Positions 19,930-28,460 of a stretch of DNA of 46,073 bases are shown piece after piece. The notes beneath the pieces were generated by a model. It had not been told where the DNA came from and made no database searches. It saw only the letters and a list, made by a program, of their open reading frames with translations. How positions within the stretch are numbered: position 1 is the stretch's first letter; each line of letters begins with the position of its first letter. Source of the DNA: an uncultured bacterium (GTDB lineage: Bacteria > UBP6 > UBA1177). The position numbers and the translations under genes were made by a program. The stretch spans positions 1 through 46,073 of the forward strand of contig CAJOMF010000029.1 in assembly GCA_905235605.1 (NCBI GenBank), written 5' to 3'.

Positions 19930-20511
19930 ATGAAAAAATCACTCATCAGTTCACTTTTTGTTTTCGCAGTTTCAATCTTTTTCGCTTCATGCGGAAGCGC
20001 ACCCGCAACCGAAACCGGCAAAGTCGTTCAAAACGAACTTCACAATGCACCCAAATGGGTCCTCGGCAGCTCCAGCACATCTGAACAGCTCTGCGGCGTA
20101 GGAAGCGCCGGCGGTTCCAGAAATGTTGCTATGATGCGCTCAGCCGCAATGGGCAGAGGCAGGACCGAAATCGCGAGAATGCTTGAACTCAAAGTTCAGT
20201 CGATGCTTAAAGACTACCAGTCAACAACGACCGGCGGCGAAGAATTCGGCACAGCTGCAAACGACGAACAGCACATCGTCGATGTCGCAAAACAGATCAC
20301 CGACACGACACTTACCGGCACAGAGCAGAAAGACACATGGGTCTCCGATTCAGGAACGCTCTATGTCCTTATGTGTGCAGACCTCAACAAATTCAGAAAC
20401 GCAGTCGGCAACATGAAACAGCTGAGTGAAAGCGTCAGACAGGCAGTCGTTGAAAGAGCAGAAAAGGCTTTCGACGAACTTTCGAAAGAGATCAACGCAC
20501 AGAAACAGTAG
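19930..20511 (+). CDS. LPP20-like lipoprotein
   Basis: 193 aa from ATG 19930 (GGAGG 5 bases upstream). Signal MKKSLISSLFVFAVSIFF ends in lipobox FASC (Cys about 21). The mature protein begins GSAPATE and has APKWVLG, then CGVGSAGGSRNVAMMRSAAMGRGRTEIARML, the conserved helix of the LPP20 family. A C-terminal helical part, ADLNKFRNAVGNM, is rich in Gln and Glu. LPP20-type lipoproteins are outer-membrane anchored. No enzymatic role is known. Together with the 20619 gene it looks like a pair from an old duplication, separated by hairpins. Confidence 0.75.
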   Translation: MKKSLISSLFVFAVSIFFASCGSAPATETGKVVQNELHNAPKWVLGSSSTSEQLCGVGSAGGSRNVAMMRSAAMGRGRTEIARMLELKVQSMLKDYQSTTTGGEEFGTAANDEQHIVDVAKQITDTTLTGTEQKDTWVSDSGTLYVLMCADLNKFRNAVGNMKQLSESVRQAVVERAEKAFDELSKEINAQKQ

Positions 20512-20534
20512 ATACGTTTTATGAAACGTCTACA
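20509..20534. repeat. GAGACG-type hairpin, diverged copy 3
   Basis: GTAGATACGTTT-TATG-AAACGTCTAC forms a hairpin directly at the LPP20 stop codon. It shares the outer GTAGA/TCTAC and the CGT core with the other copies but the inner stem differs. Confidence 0.4.
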
Positions 20535-20543
20535 CACGAAATT

Positions 20544-20584
20544 CCCCGGAACATCAGTTTACAGAAAAACAAAACGTTCCGGGG
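20544..20584 (+). terminator. possible intercistronic hairpin
   Basis: CCCCGGAAC (20544-20552) and GTTCCGGGG (20576-20584) are perfect 9-bp inverted arms with a 23-base A-rich loop, followed by AACTCTCTTTT. The loop is long for a terminator. It may instead stabilise the upstream message. Confidence 0.45.
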
Positions 20585-20618
20585 GAACTCTCTTTTGCAC
20601 TTTTAAAAGGAGAAATTA

Positions 20619-21473
20619 ATGAAAACAAAAATTTTATCAGCACTTTTCTTTTTGATGTTTTCAGTTGTTTCATGCGGCAGCGCCGATGAGAAAAGCAACG
20701 CGAAACCGGCAACCACCAGCGTCAGCAGACCTGAATGGACAAAAATCGCTGAAAAAATCGAAAAACCTGATGTTGTGCTTTTTGTCGGAGAGGCAAGCAA
20801 CGCAAATTCGGAAGAAGATGCCGTCAATTTGGCTCAGCAGAACGCTTTTGCGAAAGTGAGCAACTCTTTCGGAGTCTCGGTCAAAAGCGAATTCAAGTCG
20901 CATGAAGTCGAAACAAACGGCGAATATTCCTACGCGATCGGGGTAAAAAGCTCTGTGACCGGCAAACAGATCGAAGTCAAAAACTATCACATCAAAGACA
21001 AATACACCGAGCGTTCAGGCAGAAATGAATACAACGCCTTCGTTCTTCTTGCAATTCCCAAAACCGAACTTGCAAGGATCCAGACCGAAGTCGACGGATT
21101 CGGCGTCTGGGCTTTGAAATCGGATATTCCCGAAGCGGCAGACAGGATCCGGGAACTTTTTCCCGTTTTCAACCGGAAAGGGATAAAACTCAATCAGGAG
21201 ATAAAATTCGAGGAGACCGGCGATATTTCCGCAGTTGCAGCCGCATCAAACAAGGCTTTTCTCCTCAGAATCGAAGTAAAGGAAACAAAATCGGAGGAAT
21301 ACGACGGTGAATTTTATTCCGTGATCGAAATCAACGCCGAACTTTTCAACCTTCTCACGGCAGAAACGATAAACCGGTGGAGAGTTGAAAGCAAAGGTGC
21401 CGCTTACAGCCGCGGGGAAGCCCTGTCAAACGGCATCACGAAAGCTGTTCAGGAAATAACAAGTCAGATTTAA
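20619..21473 (+). CDS. LPP20/DUF4384-like lipoprotein
   Basis: 284 aa. Signal MKTKILSALFFLMF with lipobox VVSC (Cys about 19). Mature N-terminus GSADEKSNAKPATT is a flexible linker. The core PEWTKIAE...LFVGEASNANSEEDAVNLAQQNAFAKVSNSFGV (about 42-85) follows the LPP20-like pattern of Pro-x-Trp then a Gly-x-Ala segment and an Ala-rich helix, here extended by a second alpha/beta region (to about 280) with FLLRIEV and RWRVESKGAAYSRG. AAAAGGAG precedes ATG 20619. Probably an outer-membrane lipoprotein. Convergent with the thioredoxin-like gene with 10 bases between stops. Confidence 0.68.
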   Translation: MKTKILSALFFLMFSVVSCGSADEKSNAKPATTSVSRPEWTKIAEKIEKPDVVLFVGEASNANSEEDAVNLAQQNAFAKVSNSFGVSVKSEFKSHEVETNGEYSYAIGVKSSVTGKQIEVKNYHIKDKYTERSGRNEYNAFVLLAIPKTELARIQTEVDGFGVWALKSDIPEAADRIRELFPVFNRKGIKLNQEIKFEETGDISAVAAASNKAFLLRIEVKETKSEEYDGEFYSVIEINAELFNLLTAETINRWRVESKGAAYSRGEALSNGITKAVQEITSQI

Positions 21474-21483
21474 CCAACTGTTT

Positions 21484-21987
21484 TTATTTCAGATTTTTAA
21501 TTTTAGCCATTGCTTCATCGAAAGAAGCAGTCTTGAAAAGAAGTTTTCCTGATTTATCGAGAACAAAGATCATAGGAAGCGTCACATCGCCCGATTTTTC
21601 AACAACTCCGAACTTTTTGCCGACAACGGAATATTTGTCGAAAACCGTCTCGAAACCGAACTTGTTCTGCTTGAAATAATCTTTGAGATCCTTTTCGGTC
21701 TTCTTCCTGTCTCCTTCAGCCGGAAGCGAAACCAGAATAAATTCAAACCCTTTCGACTTATTTTCTTTGAGGAACCCGTCCCACTTCGGCAAAGACCTTT
21801 TGCACGGATCGCACATAAGTGAAAAGAAATCGACTATGAGATACTTCGCACCGCTTTTTTTCATCATTTCATCCGATGAGACAAGTCTGCCGCTGCCGCT
21901 CATCGCATAAAGCTCGATACTGTAGTCATCCGCGGCACAAAGCTGGAAAAAAGAGAAGAAAAACACAAAAAGAATGATTTTTTTCAT
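21484..21987 (-). CDS. exported thioredoxin-like protein (TlpA/ResA type)
   Basis: 167 aa. N-terminal Sec signal MKKIILFVFFFSFFQLCA, so periplasmic. The thioredoxin fold is marked by LIVDFFSLMCDPCKRSLPKW, with active site CDPC (about residues 59-62), and the cis-proline region DVTLPMIFVLDKSGKLLF (about 138). CxxC with the preceding SLM is typical of the TlpA/ResA/AhpC-TSA-related group that reduces or oxidises envelope thiols. It could act on the Cys-rich Sel1 and EGF proteins encoded just upstream, which is inference. Monocistronic, no DsbD or cytochrome c genes nearby. Confidence 0.8.
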   Translation of the reverse strand: MKKIILFVFFFSFFQLCAADDYSIELYAMSGSGRLVSSDEMMKKSGAKYLIVDFFSLMCDPCKRSLPKWDGFLKENKSKGFEFILVSLPAEGDRKKTEKDLKDYFKQNKFGFETVFDKYSVVGKKFGVVEKSGDVTLPMIFVLDKSGKLLFKTASFDEAMAKIKNLK

Positions 21988-22254
21988 AATTTCCTATCAA
22001 TTCAAGTCTATAAAACAAAGAACAAGCGGATATAGCACAAAAAAACAGGAAAAAGAATTTTATTCCTGCAAACTCAGCAACCGCTGTCATTGTGCAAAAT
22101 CAAAATGACGGCAGGCGGGCAGACCTAAGCTCCCAGAGGATTTCACAAAACAAGGGCTTGATTTTTCAAGATATTTCCAGCAAAGCTCTGCTGATTTCGG
22201 GAAAATGATTTTGTGGCAGATAATTCTACTGTAAGGCAATGAAAAACCAAATTA
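21988..22254. other. intergenic region with small inverted repeats
   Basis: No ORF or RNA gene recognised. Contains CAGGAA...TTCCTG (about 22046-22070) and TGTCATT...AATGACG (about 22085-22108) inverted repeats, otherwise unremarkable AT-rich sequence between two minus-strand genes. Confidence 0.4.
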
Positions 22255-23607
22255 TTACAGCAGCCATGCCATATAGACCGGCAGATAAACTACCCCGTCT
22301 TTTTCCTGAAGGTCTTTCGTATGAAGCACGAATGCTGTGTTGAGCTCTTCCGCATACTTGCTTCTGAACTTGTTGATCGAAGAAAGCGTGTAGTTTTTGC
22401 CCGATTTGACTTCGATCGGAGAGATGTTGTGCCTGTTCGTCACCTTCGATTTCGCGATAAGAAAATCGATCTCCATTCTCGAATTTCTGTCAGTTCTCGA
22501 CGAATTTGAATAAAAATAGAGCTTGTGCCCCGCAGAGACCAGCATCTGAGCGACGATATTCTCAAAAATCATCCCTTCGTTGACTTCAAGGTTGCCGAAA
22601 AGCAGTTTTTTATAGATTTCCTCCGAAACTATTTCGTTTTCGTCGAACGAGTGGCTGATCAGAAGTCCCGTGTCGGCCATATACATTTTAAGTGAAGAAC
22701 TGTCGCGGTTCAGCTTCAGCCCGATATTCGGCTCGGTCGAATTGTAGCAGATATTGACGATCATCGAATCTTCCAGCCAGAAAAATGCATTTTCGTAATC
22801 CCTTGATTTTATTCCCTTTCCCAGTGCGGCAAGAGAGAATTTTTTCTCGTGTTTGGAAAGCTGCGACGGGATTTCATCAAAGACCGCTTTGACTTTATGC
22901 TCGTAACCAGCTGCATGCTTTGCGATATCGGCACGGTAAAGTGAAAGAATGTCCCTTTTTACCGCATCGACCGCCTGAAAATCCTTATGCCTGAAATATT
23001 CGGCAACCGCCTGCGGCATACCGCCGATAATCAGATATTCGCGGAAAAGAGTCATCGATTTCCTGTGCAGAAGCGGCCCCATCGGCACTTTTTTTTCGAA
23101 GCAGGTTTTTATGACCGAAAGAAGGTTTTCCTCCTGCGCCGCCCACAAAAATTCCTCAAAATCCATCGGATACATCCTTAAGTGCCGCTCTTCCGAAGGG
23201 ATCACGATGTCTTTCACGTTTTTTTTGATCGACACGAGCGAGCCTGTTTCAATATAGTCATAACGACCGTCCGCAACCAAAAATTTTATAGCGGCACGCG
23301 CCCTCGGACAGAGCTGGACTTCGTCGAATATTATCAAAGAGTTGCGCTTAAAAAGCTTAACATTGTAAGCCGCAGACAAAAACGAGAAAAACGAATCCAG
23401 ATCCCTCAGACCGCTGCTGAACAGATCGCGGATCTCAGGCTCTGCTTCGTTGAAATCGATAAGAATGTAGGATTTATAGTTTTTTCCGGCAAACTCTTTT
23501 ACAGCGTAGCTTTTACCGACACGCCTTGCGCCGTCGATCAAAAGTGCCGTTTTACCACAGCTTTTCTGCTTCCATTCAAGCATCTTTTCAATGATTTTTC
23601 TTTTCAT
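22255..23607 (-). CDS. AAA ATPase with DUF4143 domain (second subfamily)
   Basis: 450-aa P-loop ATPase. Walker A GARRVGKSY (residues 26-34), Walker B SLIIFDEVQLCPRA (about 91-104). Central helical region with YLIIGGMPQAV, then MYMADTGLL, and a C-terminal PD-(D/E)xK-like core EIDFLI...ISPIEVKSGKNYT (about 375-410). This is the common ATP-binding/DUF4143 architecture of gut anaerobes, more distant from the 10159 ATPase than members within one subfamily. Function unknown. The nuclease-like motif E-D-ExK is complete, so DNA cleavage is possible. Monocistronic. Three phased repeats occupy its promoter region, right upstream of the ATG. Confidence 0.82.
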   Translation of the reverse strand: MKRKIIEKMLEWKQKSCGKTALLIDGARRVGKSYAVKEFAGKNYKSYILIDFNEAEPEIRDLFSSGLRDLDSFFSFLSAAYNVKLFKRNSLIIFDEVQLCPRARAAIKFLVADGRYDYIETGSLVSIKKNVKDIVIPSEERHLRMYPMDFEEFLWAAQEENLLSVIKTCFEKKVPMGPLLHRKSMTLFREYLIIGGMPQAVAEYFRHKDFQAVDAVKRDILSLYRADIAKHAAGYEHKVKAVFDEIPSQLSKHEKKFSLAALGKGIKSRDYENAFFWLEDSMIVNICYNSTEPNIGLKLNRDSSSLKMYMADTGLLISHSFDENEIVSEEIYKKLLFGNLEVNEGMIFENIVAQMLVSAGHKLYFYSNSSRTDRNSRMEIDFLIAKSKVTNRHNISPIEVKSGKNYTLSSINKFRSKYAEELNTAFVLHTKDLQEKDGVVYLPVYMAWLL

Positions 23608-23631
23608 GCAGGCACCTCAAAAAGCATTTTT

Positions 23632-23717
23632 GCACCAAATCAAGATTTTTGTAGCACACTTTTTGCACCAAATCAAGATTTTTTAGAGGTGCTTTTCGCA
23701 CCAAATCAAGATTTTTG
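23632..23717. repeat. three direct repeats with exact 33-bp period
   Basis: GCACCAAATCAAGATTTTT occurs at 23632, 23665 and 23698, each 33 bases apart (close to three helical turns), with spacers that share GCACCTC/GAGGTGC words. The array lies 25-110 bases upstream of the AAA ATPase start. Too few and too close to be CRISPR. Consistent with binding sites for a regulator or with a small VNTR. Confidence 0.85.
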
Positions 23718-23859
23718 TAAAATTACTGAAGATCAAAAACCATTTTAACACCGGCTGCTCTGTTAAATATTCACTGTGAAAAGCCGAAAAAACCTCTTTT
23801 CTTGACTTTTTTCCCAGTAATCATAGCGTTTCGCGTTTTATTTTTTAACAGTGGAGAAA

Positions 23860-26115
23860 ATGTTGATAAAGTTTATTAAGAATAAAATCGGTAATGATTT
23901 AAATACTTTTTCCGATGTCAGAAACGGTGCTCTCAACAATCTGGATAAATTTCTGATCCTCTTCACCGTCGTTTTGTGCGCTCTGCTCTACATCCCGATG
24001 CTCGGCAACTTTTTTATGATCGATCCGTGGGAAAACCACTATTCGCATGTTGCGTGGGAGACTCTGGAGAACAATTCTTTCGCAAAGCTGTGGTTCCAGC
24101 ATTCTAACAAGTTCTGGTCGAAGCCGCCGCTTCTTTTCTGGATGCTGATGCCGTTCTACAAGTTCAATATTTCCGAGTTTTCGGGAAGACTGCCTATCGC
24201 TTTGTTTTCGATAATCTCTTTAGTCGGTTTCTACATTCTTCTGACGCGGCTGATTTCGCGAAAATCTGCAATAATTTCAACATTTGTTCTTATGCTTTCA
24301 CCTCAGTATTTCATGCTTTCGCGTCAGATCATGGTCGATCTTCCGTTCGTCGCGCTCAACACTATTGCGATGCTCTGTATGACGGTCTACTACTTCGGAA
24401 ATATCGGAACTGATGAGAAAATATTCAAAAAAATCCCGCGAAGTGATTTTTATCTTTATCTTTTCTATTTTTTCGAAGGCTGGGCATTCCTGGCGAAAGG
24501 TCTTCTTTCGATCCTGATACCAGGCATTGCACTTTTCGTTTTTATGGTTTTTTCGCGTAATTTCAGCTGGTTTTTCGCGTGGAGACACCTCAAAAAACAC
24601 CTTATAGGAATGCTTGTTTATCTTGCCGTCGTCATGCCGTGGTTCGGTTATATGTGGATAAGCGAAGGAAAAAGTTTCTTTGACACTTTTATTATTTATC
24701 ACCACTTCAAAAGAACTACAGGCGAAATCCATAAGCCGAACGATCTCTACACGCTTTATGTCAGGATACTGGGCTATGCGATGTTCCCGTGGAGCGCTTT
24801 CCTTCCGGCTGCACTTTACAATTTTTTAACTAAAAAAGAGGAAGATTCAGAAAAAACCAAGAAACTTTTCTTTTTCAGCTCGTTCATAGGACCTTTTCTT
24901 TTCTTCTCTTTTTCATCGACTAAATTTTATCACTACATTGCGCCTGTTGTTCCGTTTCTTGCAATATTTTCAGGTATTTATATTGAAAAATTGTGGAGTG
25001 AACGCTGGACTCTTGCGACAAAAGTCGAAGCCGTTATTTCAATATTTTTAGTTGCTGCGATCGGGCGGGACATCGGTGACAAACACGTTCTTTTCCTTCA
25101 CCTCGTAACTTTCTACAACACAAGAAAAATTCCTGTTCAGGCTTCCTGGGAACCTGTGATAATTTCAGTTTTTGCTGTTTTCTGCTTCATAATTTTCCTA
25201 ATGATTTTGAACAAAAATCTGCAGAATAAAGGTTTTTATATCCTTTTTGCGCTCAGTGCAGGATTTATGACTTACTACTTTGCAGAGCCGCTTCCGCAGA
25301 TTTCAAAATATTATTCTTTAAAACCTCATGTTGAAGCCTATCTGAAGGACAGTCCTGAGAGAGCGCCGATTGCTGACTATTACAAATGGTTAAGAAAATC
25401 AGCAGGTTTCTGGCTTAAAAACGAGATAACTTTTTTGCAGACAGACAAGGAAAAAAATGTCATAAGATTTTTTGACAAACCGGGTATTCAGTATGTGATC
25501 CTTCGTGACAACGATAAAAAACGCTTTGAAACGCTAATGAAAAGAATAAACAAAAAAACAGTTGTCGTTTACAGCGGAGCTAAAAATACACTGCTAAAAG
25601 TTTTTGGAAAAGGTCAGGAGCGCGATATATCTAAAGCTGGCGGATACATCGTTCAAAATCTTCCTGAAAACTTAATAAAATCAAATGTTATTTTTGATAA
25701 TGCAATAAAATTGGAAGGTTTTGTAATTGACAAAAAAAATATAACGGAGCGCGATGGAAAATTCTTTGCAAAAGAAGGATCAACAATCAATATAGACCTT
25801 TATTTCAGATCTATTACCGACAAAATCAATAAAGATTACGATGTTTTTCTCCACAATGAAGGCAACAACAAAGACAAAAGGACAAAAGGTGACGGAAACA
25901 TGGCAAACGGCACTTACCCGACTGATTTCTGGAAAAAAGGTGAAACCATCAGACATCCGTTAAAAATAAATATACCTAAAGGGTCAAAAAACAATTATTA
26001 TATTGCATACACCGGCTTATATCAGGAAGAGTACAGAGCTAATATAACAAACAAAAATGAAGTAAAGGAAAGCGACAACAGAGCTGAACTTATTAAAATT
26101 TACCTCGACAGGTAA
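23860..26115 (+). CDS. membrane glycosyltransferase, GT39/ArnT-like (PMT_2 family)
   Basis: 751 aa. Residues about 30-480 hold around ten to twelve hydrophobic helices. The first periplasmic loop has DPWENHYSHVAWE (about 62-74) and KPPLLFW (about 92-98), the acidic and KPP motifs of polyisoprenyl-phosphate-dependent sugar transferases (PMT/ArnT). It should transfer a sugar from undecaprenyl phosphate to protein or lipid outside the inner membrane. The C-terminal ~240 residues are soluble and much more Lys/Asn rich. ATG 23860 was chosen (GGAG 3 bases upstream) over the GTG at 23851. The gene overlaps recF tail-to-tail by 16 bases. Acceptor unknown. Confidence 0.78.
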   Translation: MLIKFIKNKIGNDLNTFSDVRNGALNNLDKFLILFTVVLCALLYIPMLGNFFMIDPWENHYSHVAWETLENNSFAKLWFQHSNKFWSKPPLLFWMLMPFYKFNISEFSGRLPIALFSIISLVGFYILLTRLISRKSAIISTFVLMLSPQYFMLSRQIMVDLPFVALNTIAMLCMTVYYFGNIGTDEKIFKKIPRSDFYLYLFYFFEGWAFLAKGLLSILIPGIALFVFMVFSRNFSWFFAWRHLKKHLIGMLVYLAVVMPWFGYMWISEGKSFFDTFIIYHHFKRTTGEIHKPNDLYTLYVRILGYAMFPWSAFLPAALYNFLTKKEEDSEKTKKLFFFSSFIGPFLFFSFSSTKFYHYIAPVVPFLAIFSGIYIEKLWSERWTLATKVEAVISIFLVAAIGRDIGDKHVLFLHLVTFYNTRKIPVQASWEPVIISVFAVFCFIIFLMILNKNLQNKGFYILFALSAGFMTYYFAEPLPQISKYYSLKPHVEAYLKDSPERAPIADYYKWLRKSAGFWLKNEITFLQTDKEKNVIRFFDKPGIQYVILRDNDKKRFETLMKRINKKTVVVYSGAKNTLLKVFGKGQERDISKAGGYIVQNLPENLIKSNVIFDNAIKLEGFVIDKKNITERDGKFFAKEGSTINIDLYFRSITDKINKDYDVFLHNEGNNKDKRTKGDGNMANGTYPTDFWKKGETIRHPLKINIPKGSKNNYYIAYTGLYQEEYRANITNKNEVKESDNRAELIKIYLDR

Positions 26116-27128
26116 AAAACTTCTATATCATTGAAATTATTGATATTCTCTATTGAACTAGTCATCAGTATCTGATTTTTCAAAGTCTCTATTTCCTTAA
26201 AAAGCATCTTTTTGGTCTCATCATCGACAAAAACGAAAATATCGTCTATGAGAAATATAGGAAATTCGTTTTTTTCGGCGTAAATACTGATTTCCGCAAG
26301 TTTTATCAGAAATGAAGTTATGTAAGTTTCACCCATCGAAATGTTGTTTTTGGCATTTCCGACTTCTGTCGTGATATTTATATTGTCAAGATGCGGTCCG
26401 TAAAGCGAAAAGCCTTTTTCAAGCTCTTTTTCAAGCCTTGAATCAAGTTTTTCAGCGCAGTTTTCATCTGTATTGTAAGTAAAGAAAACTTTCATTTCTG
26501 AAAAGAGTTTTTCCAATAAAATAGAGACTTTTTTATTGATTGTTTCACATGAAACATTCCTTTTTTTCCTTATCCTGTCAATAAGAGGTGCTGCCGCCGC
26601 ATTCAGATACTTGACAACTTCGGCATTTTTGTCTTTAAGAGCTGCATTTTTGTTTCTGATGTATCTGATGTATTCGCTCATGTCGTCAAAATAGCTTTTG
26701 TCTTCAATAAAACAAATCCTGTCTATAAAATCTCTTCGGAATTTAGGGCTTCCGGTGATTATAAACATGTCATCAGGAGAGTGAACGACAGGATAAGCTA
26801 TATTCAGAAGGTCTTTTCTTGAAGAAACATTGCCGTCAATTATTATTTTTTTATTTCCTTTTCTGTCGCAACCAACTGAAACTTTTCTGCTGTAACTTTC
26901 AAAATCATCAAAATCCGACTCAATATAGAAATTATGACTTTCTTTTGAAATGCAGTCCTTTATGTCGAAAGTTTTGAAGGATCTTCCGCTTGAGACAACA
27001 AAACAGGCTTCAAGGATAGAAGTCTTTCCTGAGCCTGTTTTTCCTTTTATAAGCAGTTTCTGAGGCAGATTTATAGAAAAATCGGATAAAGATCTGAAGT
27101 TGGATATGAAAACTGAGTTTATTTTCAT
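26100..27128 (-). CDS. recF: DNA replication and repair protein RecF
   Basis: 342-aa SMC-like ATPase that helps load RecA at gaps. Walker A GKTGSGKT is at residues 29-36, preceded by the family start ISNFRSLSDFSI. The signature region SPDDMFIITGSPKFRRDFIDR (about 116-136) is typical of RecF, as is YGPHLDNI (about 240). The D-loop/Walker B segment is FLIDDIFVFVD (about 296-306), a divergent version of the usual LLDDxxSELD, so the Walker B is atypical in the last residues. It starts 4 bases after dnaN and is third in the dnaA-dnaN-recF order. Confident by motif and context. Confidence 0.9.
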   Translation of the reverse strand: MKINSVFISNFRSLSDFSINLPQKLLIKGKTGSGKTSILEACFVVSSGRSFKTFDIKDCISKESHNFYIESDFDDFESYSRKVSVGCDRKGNKKIIIDGNVSSRKDLLNIAYPVVHSPDDMFIITGSPKFRRDFIDRICFIEDKSYFDDMSEYIRYIRNKNAALKDKNAEVVKYLNAAAAPLIDRIRKKRNVSCETINKKVSILLEKLFSEMKVFFTYNTDENCAEKLDSRLEKELEKGFSLYGPHLDNINITTEVGNAKNNISMGETYITSFLIKLAEISIYAEKNEFPIFLIDDIFVFVDDETKKMLFKEIETLKNQILMTSSIENINNFNDIEVFYLSR

Positions 27129-27132
27129 AAAA

Positions 27133-28284
27133 TCAGATTCTGAGAGGCATGATCATGTGAACATAGAAGAATTCTTCAGTTTCTTCTTTCAAAGTCATAG
27201 GTTTATTAGCAGCTTCTTCAACTATTACGTTTACATTGTTATCATCTATAACATTGATTACATCAAGGAAGTATTTAGCATTTACAGCAACGCTTCTTTC
27301 AGTTGAAAAACCTTTTTCAATAACTATTTCATCAGTTGAAGTTCCGCCTGTATTTGAATTTGCTGTGAGTTTAAGAACATTTCCATTGAAGAAATACTTC
27401 GAAACCCACATTTTGTCTTCTGAATTAAGGACGATAACTACACGTTTTATTGCCTCTATAAGCTCCTTTCTGTTTGCAACTGCAAATTCTTTTCCGTTAA
27501 GAACTTCATAAGTTCCGATTATAGGACGGTGCTTAGGAAATTCATTTTTGAAAAGTCTCGAAATAAATATAACATTTTCATTCTTTATAAACATTTTTTC
27601 GTCGTCTATGGCTACATAAGCATCCTCGACATCAGCAAAAATTTTGGTTATTTCAGCAAAATTCCTTCCGGGAATAACTATTCCGCTTTCAAATTCAGGA
27701 ATATCCATATTGAAATTCTTGAGCATAAGTACAGAAAGTCTGTGAATATCAGTAGTTACCATATCAACAGTCTCTGTTCCGTCATCATTTTTTACTTTTA
27801 TGATAAGAACTCCTGAATAAGCCTTAGTCATATAATTTTCAGTCATTGAAAACTGAACTTTCTTGTAGGAAGAAATAAGCCTGCTTATTTTTACAGGTTT
27901 ATATTCTTTTGAAGTATCTGAAATTTCAGGGAAATCTGACGGATTAAAGCATGGGACCTTATATTCTGATTTGTCTGCTGTTATATCAAGAACATTGTTG
28001 GATTCGTTATACTTGAATATTATATTTTCAGCTTTTGAAAGACGGCATATATCATGAATGGATCTTGCAGGAACTGCTATTTTTCCTTCTTCTACCGATT
28101 CTTCGAGATTTACCTTTGCTAAAACTGTTATCTCGAGATTTGTAGCACTGAGAGTGCATTCTCTGTCTTTAAAGCTGAAAAGAACACTGGTAAGAACAAC
28201 CATCGTATGTTTCTTTTCTACACACGAACTGCAGTAATCAAGAGCCTTGAGAAGTTCATCCTTTTTGAAAGTTAATTTAGTCAT
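27133..28284 (-). CDS. dnaN: DNA polymerase III beta subunit (sliding clamp)
   Basis: 383 aa, three tandem clamp domains of roughly 125 residues. N-terminus MTKLTFKKDELLKALDYCSSCVEKKHTM and C-terminus YVHMIMPLRI (the (I/V)MPxR(L/I) end) are diagnostic. PARSIHDICR (about 73-82) is the conserved segment of domain I. Forms a ring that tethers the polymerase to DNA. SD AAGGAGAG before the ATG, own promoter upstream (TTGACA and TATAAC), and 4-base spacing to recF. The codon use of this gene is AT-biased compared with pgi or ahcY. Confidence 0.96.
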   Translation of the reverse strand: MTKLTFKKDELLKALDYCSSCVEKKHTMVVLTSVLFSFKDRECTLSATNLEITVLAKVNLEESVEEGKIAVPARSIHDICRLSKAENIIFKYNESNNVLDITADKSEYKVPCFNPSDFPEISDTSKEYKPVKISRLISSYKKVQFSMTENYMTKAYSGVLIIKVKNDDGTETVDMVTTDIHRLSVLMLKNFNMDIPEFESGIVIPGRNFAEITKIFADVEDAYVAIDDEKMFIKNENVIFISRLFKNEFPKHRPIIGTYEVLNGKEFAVANRKELIEAIKRVVIVLNSEDKMWVSKYFFNGNVLKLTANSNTGGTSTDEIVIEKGFSTERSVAVNAKYFLDVINVIDDNNVNVIVEEAANKPMTLKEETEEFFYVHMIMPLRI

Positions 28285-28460
28285 AATTCTCTCCTTAATT
28301 AAAAAAACAATTATAAATAACCTTTGTTATAATGTTTAAAGACGATAAATTGTCAATAAAAACATGGTAGTTGTAAAACTTTTCAGTGTTGAAAAAAATG
28401 TTTGTTTTTTGTGGTCTTTTCATGGTCTTAGTTTTTCAACATACTAATTTTCAACATTTG
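28285..28460. other. oriC: candidate replication origin between dnaA and dnaN
   Basis: A 176-bp, very AT-rich gap. It has three exact copies of the 9-mer TTTTCAACA: 28448-28456 and 28433-28441 on the + strand and 28387-28395 inverted (TGTTGAAAA). Each differs from the classic DnaA box TTATCCACA at two positions. Two TGGTCTT words lie between them. The AT-rich part next to dnaN could be the unwinding element. Location beside dnaA is the usual place for oriC. The box identity is inferred. Confidence 0.55.
28326..28356 (-). promoter_or_regulatory. dnaN promoter candidate
   Basis: On the minus strand TTGACA (28356-28351) is followed by CATTAT at a 16-base or TATAAC at a 19-base spacing. Both are reasonable -10 boxes, 40 or so bases before the dnaN start. 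It overlaps the origin candidate. Confidence 0.45.

Noticed and set aside
23632-23717. Short CRISPR array
   Set aside because: Only three units with 13-14 bp of partly similar spacer, no leader and no cas genes.
23182-23748. 188-aa plus-strand ORF with FAPNQDF repeats
   Set aside because: It is the antisense of the AAA ATPase 5' part read through the phased repeats. The repeat peptide follows from the DNA repeat and there is no SD.
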